DNA from: Usnea hakonensis
Lineage: Eukaryota > Ascomycota > Lecanoromycetes > Lecanorales > Parmeliaceae
DNA: 64,000 bases
Assembly: GCA_013423325.1 (NCBI GenBank)
Contig: BLJB01000109.1
Location: 1-64,000 of the forward strand
Direction: 5' to 3'
Shown here in pieces: positions 33,854-45,800 of this stretch. Below the pieces are notes generated by a model. It had not been told where the DNA came from, made no database searches, and saw nothing but the letters and a program-made list of their open reading frames with translations. The position numbers were made by a program, and so were the translations under genes. Each line of letters begins with the position of its first letter. Positions within the stretch are counted from its first letter, which is position 1.

Positions 33854-34639
33854 TTTTGGGATCGAGTTCTTAGTGCGGTTGGTAGGAAAGGTAGAGCTTA
33901 TCTGGGCAAAGCCAGGATCGGTGCGAGGGCGGAAGCACAATGAAGCGTGCAACAGGAGATAAAGGGGCAGTGCAAGTCTATCTATGTACGTAGAAGTAAT
34001 TCCAGTGTGACGTTTCACGGAAGGCGGAGCCAAAAAAAAAACCTTGGCGCGCTGACCCGATTGGCCCGTAACACGCAAAAGGAAGAAAGCAGCTTGAAAA
34101 TATGAGGATTTTTCGCGTGTTGGTGCACAACCGAGACGCAGCTGGCACATAATTTAATGTATCCTTGGTCGACGGCGGCAAGCCAACTCAGGTGCGGACA
34201 TTCGTTGTTCATGATGTTGTTATAGGACTCCCCTACAGCTGTGACAAGAGGCAAAACTTAAATCCGCACGAACTGTAGAAATTGGCGGCTACCGGTCTAT
34301 TTCTGGATAGATAAGAAGATCCATGGATCACTCATAGTTTTTCAAACCTGAAGCTATTCATGGCTAAACATTGTTGCGGGCCTGAATGCTAGGATTCAAA
34401 TTGGCTCGTATTTGTTGAAATCCAGCCTTTATATTATACTTAGTTTTCATGCTTCTTGTCCAAATTTTCTTGCAATTCTCGTAATAGTATAGTGTATCTA
34501 CAAATAACGAGTTACGTATATATATTATTTACACTCCGAACTTAGAATTGGGGAGTATTGTTTCGGTTTAGGAAAGGGAGTGGGGCCACTTTAGGGGATG
34601 CAGGGAGGGAGCAGGGAGAGAGCAAGGATTTGAGCTTAA
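33854..34639. other. Intergenic region
   Basis: Promoter of the DHA2 pump and downstream flank of the GIY-YIG-like gene. AT-rich at 34430-34560. No gene seen. Confidence 0.5.
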
Positions 34640-35868
34640 TTATGTCCACCATAGATGGCCAATTGGACAAGTTTTTAGACCGAGTGACCTCCGCTTAGAG
34701 GAGATGGCCTGGAGGCTGCGCTTAAAGCCCGCCTTTGCCAGTTCCTCTTGTGAAAGCACAGGGTGTATTTCACGCTCCAGGACCCCTGACAGAATATCAA
34801 TCTCCTCTTGCAGCCAAGGTCTGCGTAGGATGCCCTGGAACAGTGGGAAATAAGAATTCATGCCCGACCATGGTACGGCAGGCATGCTGGATGGACGACT
34901 GGGGAAAGTCTAAGCAATGAGACGAAAAGATTGCGAGAGAAGAAATTACTGACCAGCGATGAGCAAATGATATGCCTTTTTCAATTTCTGGCATGAATTC
35001 ATGACTTCCAGGAGAGTGTACTTGTAGCAACGAATCGAAAAAGACGCAAAATCCGGCTTCCAGGATCCCTGCCATCACGTTGTGTACCACGACATCTTCT
35101 TGAAAATTACTGATATCTGCAAGTATGAGAATATTGGTGTCTTCAGGTCTGGTCATCTTGAGGTTTTCGTAGAACATTGATGAATATTGCTCTGGTCTTT
35201 TCGTGGCTTTTCGACATCTAGCATGCGCGGCCCATCTGCTTGCAAAACTGCGGGTTGTCTGTCCCACGTAAAATTCCTGCTCGTCCTGTTGGTTGATATT
35301 CGTCAGATGGTATGCATAAACCCCCGTCGCTGAATTTAAGGTTTTCTGTGTTGCCTCTTCTATATTTCCCACGAGTTGCCACGACCAAGGTGGCCGTCCG
35401 AACGCTTCTTTTACAGAGATCGGGATACTTTTTAGAGCTAGCTGTATGAGAGCACAACAGTCCGCAGGCGAGCGGGCCATATCTGCGCAAATATAGACCA
35501 ACTCTGCACTCATAGCTTGGCTTTCATCCTGGATTTGTCTCGTAGCTCCATCAAGGAAATTATTCAAAATGGTGGAAAACAAGAAGTCGAAATGGGCTAC
35601 GCGCGACCCTGATTGTGGCATAACGGAGGTAGGTGAAGTCTTGATCATCGACGAATGGCCCATATACCTCCACAAAGACTGTCTCATGGACTGTGATGTG
35701 TTGTCGACAGCCATGGAATCCAGATGGAGCCCATCGGATGTGTTTCGCGCCGCAATTGGTGTAGTAGACTAGTATCATATCAACCTCTAGAACCTGTCGA
35801 TTTTGTCTGACTGAAGAATTCTGCAGGTCTTGGGAGGTTGGATAAGCAATACCTTGAAGGTGCGACAT
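34640..35868 (-). CDS. GIY-YIG-like domain protein with C-terminal basic helical segment
   Basis: Multi-exon gene. The central exon (about 35625-34940) carries GVYAYHLTNINQ ... EFYVGQTTRSFASRWAAHARC, which fits the GIY-YIG nuclease core: GVY for GIY, YVG for YIG, and Arg and His further along. A Glu-rich segment and ILEAGFCVFF follow. A 43-base intron leads in frame to the last exon: SYFPLFQGILRRPWLQEEID, then QAISSKRRSLGLK, a helical and basic region that may bind nucleic acid. The upstream part (35868-35640) encodes MSHLQGIAYPTSQDL and later LEVDMILVYYTNCG; its splice to the main exon is not settled. Fungi have many such genes of unknown role; it may be an active nuclease or a repurposed fold. 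Confidence 0.6.
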
Positions 35869-36044
35869 GTCCTGAGCTTTGAGACCAGAGAAACATTTAC
35901 GTGCGGGCGAGTGCAGAAGCTCAGCAGCTTAGGAGCACCAAGGATGGGACACTGTCCCATCGAGGATCGCTGACGGCGTGTTTCAGTCGACTAAGTTATC
36001 TCAGAGAAAGACACAGCGAATGAGTGTTGGAAAGTGGTCTTGGA

Positions 36045-36170
36045 GTGTAGGATTGATCCATTTTCTGGGTGAGAAGAGCGACCCAAATGCCCTGTGACGC
36101 GTCTTTGCCAAGACCATTAGCGTGTGTTGTCCGTGTGTTGAGGAGGTGGTACATCATATTCCAACACACC
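36045..36170. repeat. Dispersed repeat, copy A
   Basis: Matches 36627-36742 block by block: GTAGGATTGATCCATTTT, GTGAGAAGAGC, CCAAGACCA, TGTGTGTTGAG and AGGTGGT, followed by CAACA. It is longer than copy B by one short insertion. No terminal inverted repeats were noticed. Confidence 0.75.
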
Positions 36171-36212
36171 CCCATGATGCAGCACCAAATAAACACACCC
36201 CCGTGGTGCATG
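36160..36212. repeat. Short direct repeat, ~19-base unit twice
   Basis: AACACACCCCCATGATGCA and AACACACCCCCGTGGTGCA occur about 30 bases apart. Two transitions separate them. Confidence 0.6.
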
Positions 36213-36626
36213 ATAATATGGCCTTCTAGTATTTCTGTGACACGAGCACGGTCTTGAATCCTTGTCTTTCGCCTTTGTCACAGGCTCCGCAATTGACATC
36301 CCTTATTTCCAGCCGTCATCTTTCCCTTCTCCTCCTTCCTGGTAAGAGTCTTTTCCTTGCCCTGTCCTATAACCTCTTCCGATCTGTGCACTTCCGGTGT
36401 ATACTTCCATAGCTTCTTCTTACGAAGCTCTGCCCGAATGTTAACTATACCCTGAGCCACAAATAGGCTCCATATTCCGTGAGTAATAACCGGACTCTGT
36501 ACCCGATAAGTCTTCATAGTGTCACTACTTGGCTGGAAATGTAATTGAATGATTGAATCTTACTGTTGATAACTGTGTGTGAAGCGGTAGCAGCGAGGGT
36601 TCATAGCCTGTTGGGAATTGGTTATG

Positions 36627-36742
36627 GGTGTAGGAGTGATCCATTTTTCTGTGTGAGAAGAGCTATCTAAATATCCTGCGCCAAGACCACTGCCTGTGGT
36701 ATTTGTGTGTTGAGAAGGTGGTGCATTGTATTACAACATTTC
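36627..36742. repeat. Dispersed repeat, copy B
   Basis: Diverged second copy of 36045-36170, in the same orientation and about 580 bases away. Several differences are C-to-T or G-to-A relative to copy A, for example in the block after GAAGAGC. Confidence 0.7.
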
Positions 36743-37122
36743 GTGACAGAGAGATTTAGATATGTCGACATGTCATGTAGGATGGGTACGCTGGAGTAGT
36801 GATTTGATCATGCAGACCTTATTCTGATTGATGAGGATGACGAGAAGCCGTGTCTCATTATCTTAATTCGTATCTTCTCTGGATTTGCTGGGGGACTGAT
36901 TCAATACGTTTGTGGCTTCGAGATCTTCGTGGTCACAGTCATTATTCGAGACAGAGTGCATTCCCCGATACCAGACAATAAGTCAGGATTCATGCACCTG
37001 CAAAGGCACCACTCACGATTGGCATGATCATCTACTATATCTTACCATCGGAAAGGAGCGGCTCGACAGCCCCCATAGCATACCAATCCAACAACTCATG
37101 ACCCTGGATGGCAAGGCCTCTT

Positions 37123-38607
37123 TTACAGCGACGCCTCCACAATCCCAGAAACCCCCCCATCCGGACACCCCCAAACCCTCACATCCCGCAACCCCGCCTC
37201 CTGCAACAATCTCCTCAAATGCCCCCTCGTCCTAATCATTCCCCCAAAATTAATCATCATCTGAATATCCATTCCTGCTTCTCGAAGCGGGCAGCCCGTA
37301 TCCGGAAGAATCCATTCGCTAATATAGAGTTTCGAATACCCCTTTTCCATAGCGGAGGCGGCGTTTGTTAGGATGCGAAGACTGGAAGCGTCGTCCCAGT
37401 TGTGGAGTACGCTGCCTAGAAAGTAGAGACGGGCTCCTGGAGATGGGGGTGTTATGTGGGGGGTTGGAGTGAGGGGGTTGAGGGGTAGGGACTGACCTTT
37501 TATGGGCTGTGGGGTGAAGAAATCGTATATCATGAACTCGGTGCGCCCCTGCGTAGCTGTACGCTCGACAACATTGTCCAAATCTTGGATCACGAACCGC
37601 CCCGGTGCGTGCGGGAACTTGGTTAGGAAAGGCAACACGTTGGCGCCTCGGCCGCCCCCGATGTCCACAATCGTCACGGCGGTCGGGTCGGTTTTCATTC
37701 CTGATAGGATTTGCTGCGCTGCGGGGAACCAGGTCATCCAATTTGTTACTGCGCCGGATTGGTGTCTGCTGGCCATGAAGGTGTGGAAGTTGTCGGCTAT
37801 GGTGGGGTGTTGCTCCATCCATTCGTAAAATGTCGATGTAGTGTTGGCGGCAAATTGGAATGGTGTTTGAGAGGCTGTGAGTGGGTTCTTGTAACCGTGC
37901 TTTTGGAAGAAGTCGGGGAGTTTGACTGCGGATGGGAGGCGATCGAAACTAGAACATGCATCTTGTTGGCTGATTTTATTCGAGTGGGGATATGGCAAGA
38001 TGGTCTTCTCACCAATGTTTTGTACCCGTGCTGGAGTAGGTGCTTGTCATTGCTACCGATTTGGGCGTCGATGTGTATGTTGCTTCGCCTACTTCTCTCG
38101 CAAAGCCGCTGGCGGTAAGGACGCGCATAATTCGCACTGTAGGAGCCCGTGATTAGAAAGCTGCATTTTACCCACAGAGGTTTTCGGCACGAGGAGGCTT
38201 CTGCCTGACCTAAAAGCGCTGCTTCGGCGCCGGATTTTGTAGCCAGCTCTGACGCTGTTTTGGGCTGATCGGGGGTTTTGACAAGGTCGGCGAAGAGATT
38301 GAGGTCTAAGGCGATTTTCATACATGCGAGGGTGTTTGGCTGGCGAAAATACCGTTAGTATTTTGGAAGGTTTTTTTTTTGAGAGCTGGGATAATTGCGT
38401 CGGAAGGTAGGTTCTGGGCAAGCTCACCATGAGCCACATTTGAGGGATGGCGTTTGAGGGAGGTTCGAGGACGTCTGTTAGACTCTTCGCTGCTTCAAGG
38501 GCGGTGATTCTGCCCGCTTCATCTAGAGTATTAGGATCTTGGAGTACAGATCCTAGAGTTGCGACGAGAGACTTGATGTGTGACGCATCAAGGGGAGCTT
38601 GGTCCAT
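37123..38607 (-). CDS. SAM-dependent O-methyltransferase (plant-type family 2, secondary-metabolite type)
   Basis: Cytosolic enzyme predicted to methylate a hydroxyl on a small aromatic metabolite. Five exons give about 399 residues: the ATG at 38607 (MDQAPLDASHIKSL); then PNTLACMKIALDLNL; then VRIMRVLTASGFARE; then a long exon with the SAM-binding motif VDIGGGRGANVLPFL (near residue 240) and the YDFF motif; then the exon with GSVLHNWDD, where His near residue 307 is the expected catalytic base. The N-terminal dimerisation domain and winged-helix region are complete, and the length is normal for the family. All introns keep frame. Position 38607 is the first ATG in a good frame. A DHA2 pump lies 4.7 kb downstream and could export the product, but no polyketide or peptide synthase is seen in the window. 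Confidence 0.9.
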
Positions 38608-40708
38608 TTTTTCGTTTAGATACAGGCTTCTTCAGAAGAGATGCAAAGGGAATGCAGAGGAGAAGGAGAGAGTAAGCATTGGAACAGAGAGGAAAGCGAA
38701 AGGGACTACATGTAGAGGGTGAGGGGTAAGAAGCCATTGGTGACGCCGTGAAGCTGAATCGGAACGTCACACATGCCATAGAGATATCGGGAATCCGCGG
38801 CCTATTCGTGCTGTCCATCAACCGAGACTGGCCGAGGAAATGTCTCAAAGAACCTCCGTCAATGTGATGTGAGAAGCTCAAGCGTCTTACAGCGTCTAAC
38901 CCAGGGAATTATTGCCTTTTTGGACCTAGCACTTAACACAATTGTATCTCGACGCTCTGTCACGGCGAGCTCACAGTAGCCTTGCGAGGTTCTCAAGCAA
39001 ACCAGGAACCCCTTTTCACTTAACAGATTTAGTCTTAGCATCATAGCTAGTCAACCACTAAGTCCACAGTAGGGTCCGGGACTCCCGACGGTCCAACGCT
39101 GTATGTCTCAGTATACAATTCGCCCAGTGATGGTGACAGTCTTTGAGTCATTCCCAAGCCACTGAATACTAGCGTTAAGATAGGCCCAAACTAGTAGTGA
39201 AACCAGTCCAAAACCCGTGGGACCATTTATCTTTTCTCGCCCGAATACCTACGAGCCGTTGATGTAGCCTCATTTCGCATTAGTTCAGACCTACTAAGAT
39301 GCCGGTGAAACTTTCGAAAATTTTGATAGAGTCACTTATTCCGCATAACCCTAATTATCACAGAATCGTCTACGGGATCATGCAACCTGCCGCAAAGCAT
39401 GCCATTAACCTTCATCCTACAGTAAAATTATCTCAAAAGCTGATTTCCCAGCGAGCGGAGCAAGTGAAACGGGTAGTTGTATGATAGAATAGTCTGCCTT
39501 CTTGTCTCGGACGAAGAGTGCTTGGAATGAAAATTGTGTTATGAGGGATGGATAAACTCTCTGGTGATTCCATAATACCAACACACACTGGCGAAGTATC
39601 TACGTCGTCATAACTATAACACTTCCCTTACACCAACCTACCTAATCACCCATCATTAGCGCCCTTTCCCCTAGTGCAAACATCTTCCCTCAAAAACCTC
39701 CCACAAACCCCACCTCTAACTCACAACCAATTCCCTCTCCCCCTCAACCCCCCTTGCAAACCCAGAAACTCGCCCTCGGCATCTTACTCGCACCATGCCT
39801 TCTATCGCTACTATGCCGCTACAGCGACACGACGTACATATTCTGGGCTTCTTGTTTAAAAAAGATCTCAACCAGAGACACCAGGAACCTAGACGCGCTC
39901 GTCCTGGGGGCATTGATGTTGAATTTTTTCAGCGGAGCGCTACTGATGAGAGCGGTGAAGCTGATGGTGAGGAGGGTGGCTTGTTGGGGGATACGCCTGA
40001 GGGTTGTTGAGGTGAGATTGCTGAAGGGGGCTTTTGATGAGCGGTATGCGGAGTGGTTTGGCTGGCTTTTACTACTAGGTACTGCCAATACTTGTTGTTT
40101 CTAGTAGTCTTATAGCGTACGTCATCACGTTGTTGCGTCATCACGTCCTTGTTGCAGCATAAACGCTCTGAATCACTCACGGCTCGCTGCGACAGTACTA
40201 GACAGGCAATCTTTGAGATAAATGAAATGGCATTACATGTGGACTGGTTATTGATTTGATGTGCTTCAGAGCTCTCTTACTTACATCCACGGCCTCTGCT
40301 GATGCGACGCACATATTAAACGCTTAGGTGATTCAGTCGAGCTTTGGTGTTGGACTCCAGAAGAGGTACTGCAGGGGTTTCTTGGCTTGGAGATTATATG
40401 TTATACAGTAATCTTCTCTGCTGGTCTGTTTGCCTTACTGATTCTTTCGTATCAAATGCGTCTAGTCAGAGTTGCGCTGCCAGTGTCTCGCTGTGATGAT
40501 GGACTGAGCTCACCGCCCTTATCAGATACTTGTACGCGTATGTGTACTTTTATATTAGCCTAGCGTCCCACTTTCGGCTACGTAATCGCTTAAAGGAGCG
40601 CGCATAGAGCAAAATCGGTGGTCACCTATGCGCTCGCATCTGAAAATACTTAACTTGCGCCACACCCCCCCGGGTAATTTTGTTTCTCGTTGGTACCATC
40701 CATGAGCC
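38608..40708. other. Intergenic region with small unconvincing frames
   Basis: Two kilobases without a supported gene. A 61-codon frame at 39299-39484 and a 71-codon ATG frame at 39795-40010 (ATG in CACCATGCC context) have no recognisable domain. The + strand switches from C-rich (39610-39790) to G-rich (39900-40070). Confidence 0.5.
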
Positions 40709-41374
40709 ATGAAAGCCTCCGACTTGCATATCCACCTGGTACTGGCAGTTTTAGCCTATATTCGATCATCCATTTTTGTCGCTGGGATACCTCTCTCTAT
40801 TACATCTGGGTCCCTGTCTTTGGTTGATGTTGCAGACAGTGACCCTCGAAGCGCCTTGGACGAAGCTCTCGCTCCGTTTACCAGCTCCCTCAATGCAAGT
40901 TCTACGGCTCTCAACCGCTTGTCTTCCTCCGAACACCGGTTGAACTTGTCTAATACGGACGCATCGGGTCTCATACCGTTCCGCGTCAAGAACAGCCCCG
41001 TAACCCTCCTCTTCCACAGCTTCGGCCCTGCTATCCCACTGTCTATGTTCCTCCAGTCTGTCAGCCTCGCTCTCGCTGCCATCTTCAAATCCATCATCAG
41101 CAAAGGCACAGATCCCATCAGACTCGGCTTGTTCATTAGCACTCATGTCTTGCCCTCTGGAGACAATGTGACCATTTCGGTGGCGGATTTCCGGGAGGCG
41201 GGGAAGCCGATGACGTATTTTATGCTGCGGGATACGTTGACTGGTATTGGGAATTTTGTGAGTGAAGAGAAGCATGGGGCTTCGACGCTGAGTTATGAGA
41301 TCGAGGTCGAGGGGAAAGGGTATGTGGGGACTGGACATGTTGATTTTAATGCTGTCGGGAGAGCGGAGGGTTGA
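40709..41374 (+). CDS. Small secreted protein, family member 1
   Basis: Intronless gene of 221 residues with an N-terminal hydrophobic secretion signal (LVLAVLAYIRSSIFVAG). The mature part has no named domain. Its C-terminal third, with the pattern NVTISVADFREAGKPMTYF, then LRDTLTGIGNFVSEE, then SYEIEVEGKGYVGTGHV, shares order and key residues with the proteins at 42261-42852 and 59278-59947: a beta strand, an amphipathic helix with a Leu-Arg-Asp/Gly core, a beta strand, and a closing Gly-Thr-Gly. No Cys is present in the mature part, unlike most fungal effectors. Possible roles are secreted surface or host-interaction protein, but this is inference. The 3' part is G-rich on the coding strand and the middle C-rich. 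Confidence 0.75.
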   Translation: MKASDLHIHLVLAVLAYIRSSIFVAGIPLSITSGSLSLVDVADSDPRSALDEALAPFTSSLNASSTALNRLSSSEHRLNLSNTDASGLIPFRVKNSPVTLLFHSFGPAIPLSMFLQSVSLALAAIFKSIISKGTDPIRLGLFISTHVLPSGDNVTISVADFREAGKPMTYFMLRDTLTGIGNFVSEEKHGASTLSYEIEVEGKGYVGTGHVDFNAVGRAEG

Positions 41375-42260
41375 ATCAGTGTTCCTGGTGTGGAACCCTT
41401 GGTCCCGGGGACCGACCTTGAATTTTGGCGATGAAATGCTGTTCTGCCGTGTTGGTGTTCCCAAGATTCCAGCAGAATCGACTAGAGGTCGCTCTGGGTC
41501 TTTAGGTTCAAGGCGGTTCTGGCAATTGCAAATGCCTATGATGGCGCCCTCGGGCATGGATTCGTGGTATAGAAGCAGACATGTATCAAGTCGGGCCGAA
41601 ATTCTTGCCCCTAGGTTCTTTCATGATTATTGTCTTTACCCGTCTGCTAGCGTCTCTAACTCTTCTTGAATTGAAAGAGGCCGATATGAGCAATCCATAC
41701 CAGATACGACCAGAAAGTGGTACAGGTGAGTATCCCATGAAACCATGAGCAAAGGTCAAGATACAGATGATAGATTCTGGTACAGGCGAGCTATGCAAAG
41801 GTGTTATGCTAGTCATTGGAGATTCTGAGTTACAGATTGATAGGATTTGCTGATGACATTATTGTCGAATGTACTCGTCTTCTCTTAGCCGCCAGTGAGG
41901 CTTGGAGTCAATGGCAGAGCGAGAGAAGGTGTGAAGAATCGCCAGCCTGTACCAGAGTTAAGCTAGGATTTGGCTGTTACTATGGGTCAAGATGTGGCAT
42001 AGGCATACGGAGTAGAGTTGATGGTCTTTCCCAGTGAGGAAAGTCACTAGCCACCATGTTTGGATTCTAGGTCCAAGCTGAGCATTTACGAGTACGCATT
42101 TTAAGAAGCGCAACGTATGCGATTGCTCCGTTTGGCGCACGGTTGCCAATGGAGGGCAAGAGACAAGCAGGAGCCGCTAGACTATGCGCTAATAAATATC
42201 GCACTGAGGTGTGAGACACTGAGCCATGAATGTGTGTTGTAGAGACTCCCAAAAATTCTT
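41375..42260. other. Intergenic region
   Basis: Separates the two secreted-protein genes. Small frames at 41586-42037 have no recognised features. Confidence 0.45.
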
Positions 42261-42852
42261 ATGGCTAGAACCTGCTTCCTGGTATGCGTCCTCTTGGGGT
42301 ACGCCTCCATTTTTATAGCTCCGCTATCGGCCCTTCCATCCTTGAGGCTCATGGATGACCGAAATTTGTATCTGCTACCCTTGACAAATCTTAGCTTGCA
42401 GGGTCAACACCCAACGTAAGCAGAAACGCTTAGCTGTATGCGCTTGTCTGCTCACGCTCAACAGTTTAGGAGGCCTTCCTACAGATCCACTAACTCGCGG
42501 CGTTCCCGGGTCTAGGCCCTTGACCACCATAGTCTTCCGAAATTATACTATCGCAATCAGCCACGAGGACTCGAAGGCTTGTATTCGAGCAGCTTTTGGG
42601 GACGTTGTGATCCATAGCAGCCAAGCGCGTATTGAAGCCAGGCTACCTCTGGAATATACATATGGAACGGTAGAGCTATCGGTCAATCCTACGGGCAGCA
42701 TGCGATGGGTGGAAATGTGGTACTTGGTCCGATCGCTCCATACGTGGTGGAAAGAGTATGATTCGGTTGATATGAATTTTGACGTTGTGGTGTATGGGAC
42801 GGGAACAGTGGGGACGGGGCGCTTAGCAAATGTCTTGTGGAATCACCGGTGA
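42261..42852 (+). CDS. Small secreted protein, family member 2
   Basis: Two-exon gene. Exon 1 (42261-42415) encodes a clear signal peptide (MARTCFLVCVLLGYASIFIA, cleavage likely after ALS or ALSA), and a 47-base GT-AG intron at about 42417-42464 joins HPT to LGGLPTDPLTRGVPG in frame. The mature protein of about 150 residues includes TIVFRNYTIAISHE and ends with the shared pattern GTVELSVNPTGSMRW, YLVRSLHTWW, NFDVVVYGTGTVGTGRL. The final strand with GTVGTGRL parallels GYVGTGHV in the gene 1.5 kb upstream. It is probably extracellular. The two genes lie in tandem on the same strand and look like an old, strongly diverged duplication. Function unknown. Confidence 0.7.
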
Positions 42853-45800
42853 AATTCCAGAATATAAGAATGCAACATGATTTGAATACCAATAGGCTGT
42901 GTGATAGGAAGTATTATCGTTCTTGCAGCCTCTTAAAGTCTGGTCCTTGAAAGCGATGCGTCATATGAGATCCAAACCTTGCCAAGGATAAGTGGCCTCC
43001 AGCGCGTAGCTAGAGGCTCCAAACGGTAGGATCTTCGCGATTTCGTCTAGAAATCATTGTTCTCTTTATTCTCGAGTTCTTTACAAGACAAGGCGACCAT
43101 GCCGGACGGACAGGTATATCGACAGAACAATGGATGTTGCCCTAGCCCAATTTCTGACGAGGCGAGCCTGCGATGGAACGTTCTTGACTTCACAGCACTT
43201 GGCTCATTTCTGGTTACCTGCTGATACGATAAACCTATATTCATCTACATGCAGTCTAACATTTCTGTGCATATCCATATCTGATGTCGACTTCGAGACA
43301 GAAGGAGCGCTGTCGACGTGGCCACATTCATCATTGGTTAGTAGGTATACACCCATCTTATTCCGATTTCGTTACTATCCGCTTCTCAGAATCAATATCT
43401 ATTGGGAATTTGATTCGCCTCCTGTATACACTGTATACATGGCGTAGACTGTAAATATAGGCAAATTTGATAGCCTGTTCGTCCACTGTGGTCCTAGGAT
43501 ACTTGTAGACCGTAAGCGGACGAGCCGAGACTTGAAAGCTTCGTAAATTACATTTCAGCATGATCATCTGCCAGCGCTTAAGTTGATGCTGAGGCCCTCC
43601 GCCTGACTGACAATCGTTCATGCAGTGGATTGGATGGAATTGTTGAGGCGTCCAAAAAATTTTCGACACTGACTTAGCGTCTTGGCATGATGCCTTGGCA
43701 GAATTTGTTCTCTCATCGAGTGGACTCGTTAGGACACAACCAATAGACAACACGGCCCTTCAGACCTCTGACCTCATCTGAGTATGTTTAGCCACACTGC
43801 CTAAATTTTTTCTAGTTTGTATGGATCTACAGAGCTATAGCATTTCGCTAGTAGAGACTATAGTGATTGGTCCGCGTAAGAAGAGAGTGCCTTTCACCGT
43901 GAAGGCTGAAGGGATTTTGCACCTATCTCCTTCAAGACTAGGTATGCCTTGCCGATGTTGATGGTCATGATGAATCCTGATCACGAGACAGCCAATTTCT
44001 CTAGGATTCGCGTCGCCGTTATTCTGCATTTACAGCTCTGGCCGGCGAAGCTGACGCGCAAGAGCAGCGAGATCGGAGAGCTTTGTTATGAAATGATTTG
44101 ACCGGACAGCATCGCTAGTTCTGCTTTATTAGATGCACTTGAGGGCCATGCTTCGAGAACCTACGACATCCGCGAGAGCCTTGTTCATTTTACCTCTGAG
44201 CATAGTCTGTATAGTCTGGGTGCCGATATTGACCTGGTTGGGCGTATTGTCGTATCCAAGAGAGCTCAGTAGACATTGATGACAAGCTGTAGAAGGCATA
44301 GGTGTATTCGCTTTGTTCAGCTTGGATCCGCCCTTCCGTATGGCGTGCTGATCCTGGAGCCATTGTCATGTTCCTAAACTTTGAACTGTAGTCTGTATAG
44401 GCGAGGTAGCGCATAGAATGCTACCTATCTCTAGCCTTGATCTTTCTCTTTTTGGCGAGTGTCATCACGTTTATAGAAGTTCCACGTTATAGATGCTCGA
44501 CGGAAGCACGGTTGCCAGCGTCTTTGGCATTTTGTAGGGTGGAAATTGGGTTTCACTTTCTCCTCGAGAATCGATATGCTAGTCATGCTTGGGGTCCCAA
44601 CGCCCATGAACATTTCCGCGCTCTTGTACTCTATGTCAAGTCGCCTGAGCCAGTCAGTATGGGAAAGCAGTATTGGACAGTGAGATGAATCGGGCAAACC
44701 ATATTCACACACACAAACCATCAACGGCTGGCCCATCTAAAGTATGCTCCGACAAGGACGCGCTACGGCAGTGCACATGCAGTCTGGGCGCTTCTGTCTT
44801 TCCCCAGCTCAACAGCCCGGCCGTGCATTCTTCTCGGGCATCCTCGCGACATCTCTCGGTTAATCTCTCTAGGGTCAGCAGGAGATACGAGAAGCCCAAA
44901 GGTGGCTAAAGCACGTAACCAAATATTGGCACATGCGGGTGTGGTGTTCGTGTCAGAGGGTTGCGTGAAAATCGATAAGACAGCACTGTAAGGCCAGCTC
45001 TCGGTGAGGGTCCAGTGCAGAAGTGAGTGATCCTTTTCGGGGGTATCGGGCAACGCTGGCAATCGCTGTGTTGCTCATGGCGTCGATCAGCAACCTTTAT
45101 GGCTCAATCGACCTCAATGTATAGTGGTAGTAGTGGTGGTGGTAGTAAGGGAGTGGAATGGAGCATCTCCAGTCGTACGGCCTCGGACCCGGCCCGATTG
45201 TCTCCGACAGCGAATGAAAGAAGTCTTGGCATTTCTTGGCATTTCTTGGCACTGAAATGATGCATTCGCTGAAGTATAATCAAAAACTCATCCTCTCATA
45301 AGTCACAGGTCATATCAGACTCTGCTTTCAGACACTTTAAGCTTCTGAGTTTGGAATAAAAAAGGTCAGAAGTGACGCTAAGGACTGTCCATCCTACACC
45401 AGCACGTCTCCGCGCTCTGGTATTAGAAAAACAGTGGCAGCGAGGCTTCCACGTATTCGACATAAGAGAGACAAAACACCGGAAATCATTTCTACAATAA
45501 GAACACGGTGTGGAAAAAGCTTCGAGTAGGAATGAGGCTCCTACAGCGAGGCCCCGTTCATGCGCTTCGGACTAGCCATATCATGGGAGACGATACACAC
45601 ACTCTTCGATACAAATCGTGCCACTCACGGCATTCTAACATGCATCCCGAGTTCATGGTTATCATCTAGACGACTGCCTACGTTGACAAGGACACTCATT
45701 TTCCTTTCGAACGCAGTCAAAGATGTGGGCGAGTTCTAAAACAGAAAGAAAAATCCTGTTTTTTTTCGTTTTTTTGTTTCATTTTGAATGGTCGAGAAAT

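Larger units (their letters stand above)
35869..37122. other. Intergenic region with a duplicated segment
   Basis: No gene recognised. It contains two diverged copies of an about 120-base segment and a short direct repeat, described separately. Confidence 0.55.

Noticed and set aside
17320..38607. MFS pumps and O-methyltransferase treated as one secondary-metabolite cluster
   Set aside because: No polyketide synthase, NRPS, terpene cyclase or DMAT synthase is present, and unrelated genes separate them.
43130..43447. Frame at 43130-43447 with Cys and hydrophobic residues, considered as another secreted protein
   Set aside because: No N-terminal signal and no family pattern.
44437..44688. Frame with a hydrophobic start that could be a fourth small secreted protein
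   Set aside because: The C-terminal strand-helix-strand pattern is absent and the hydrophobic stretch is interrupted by charges.
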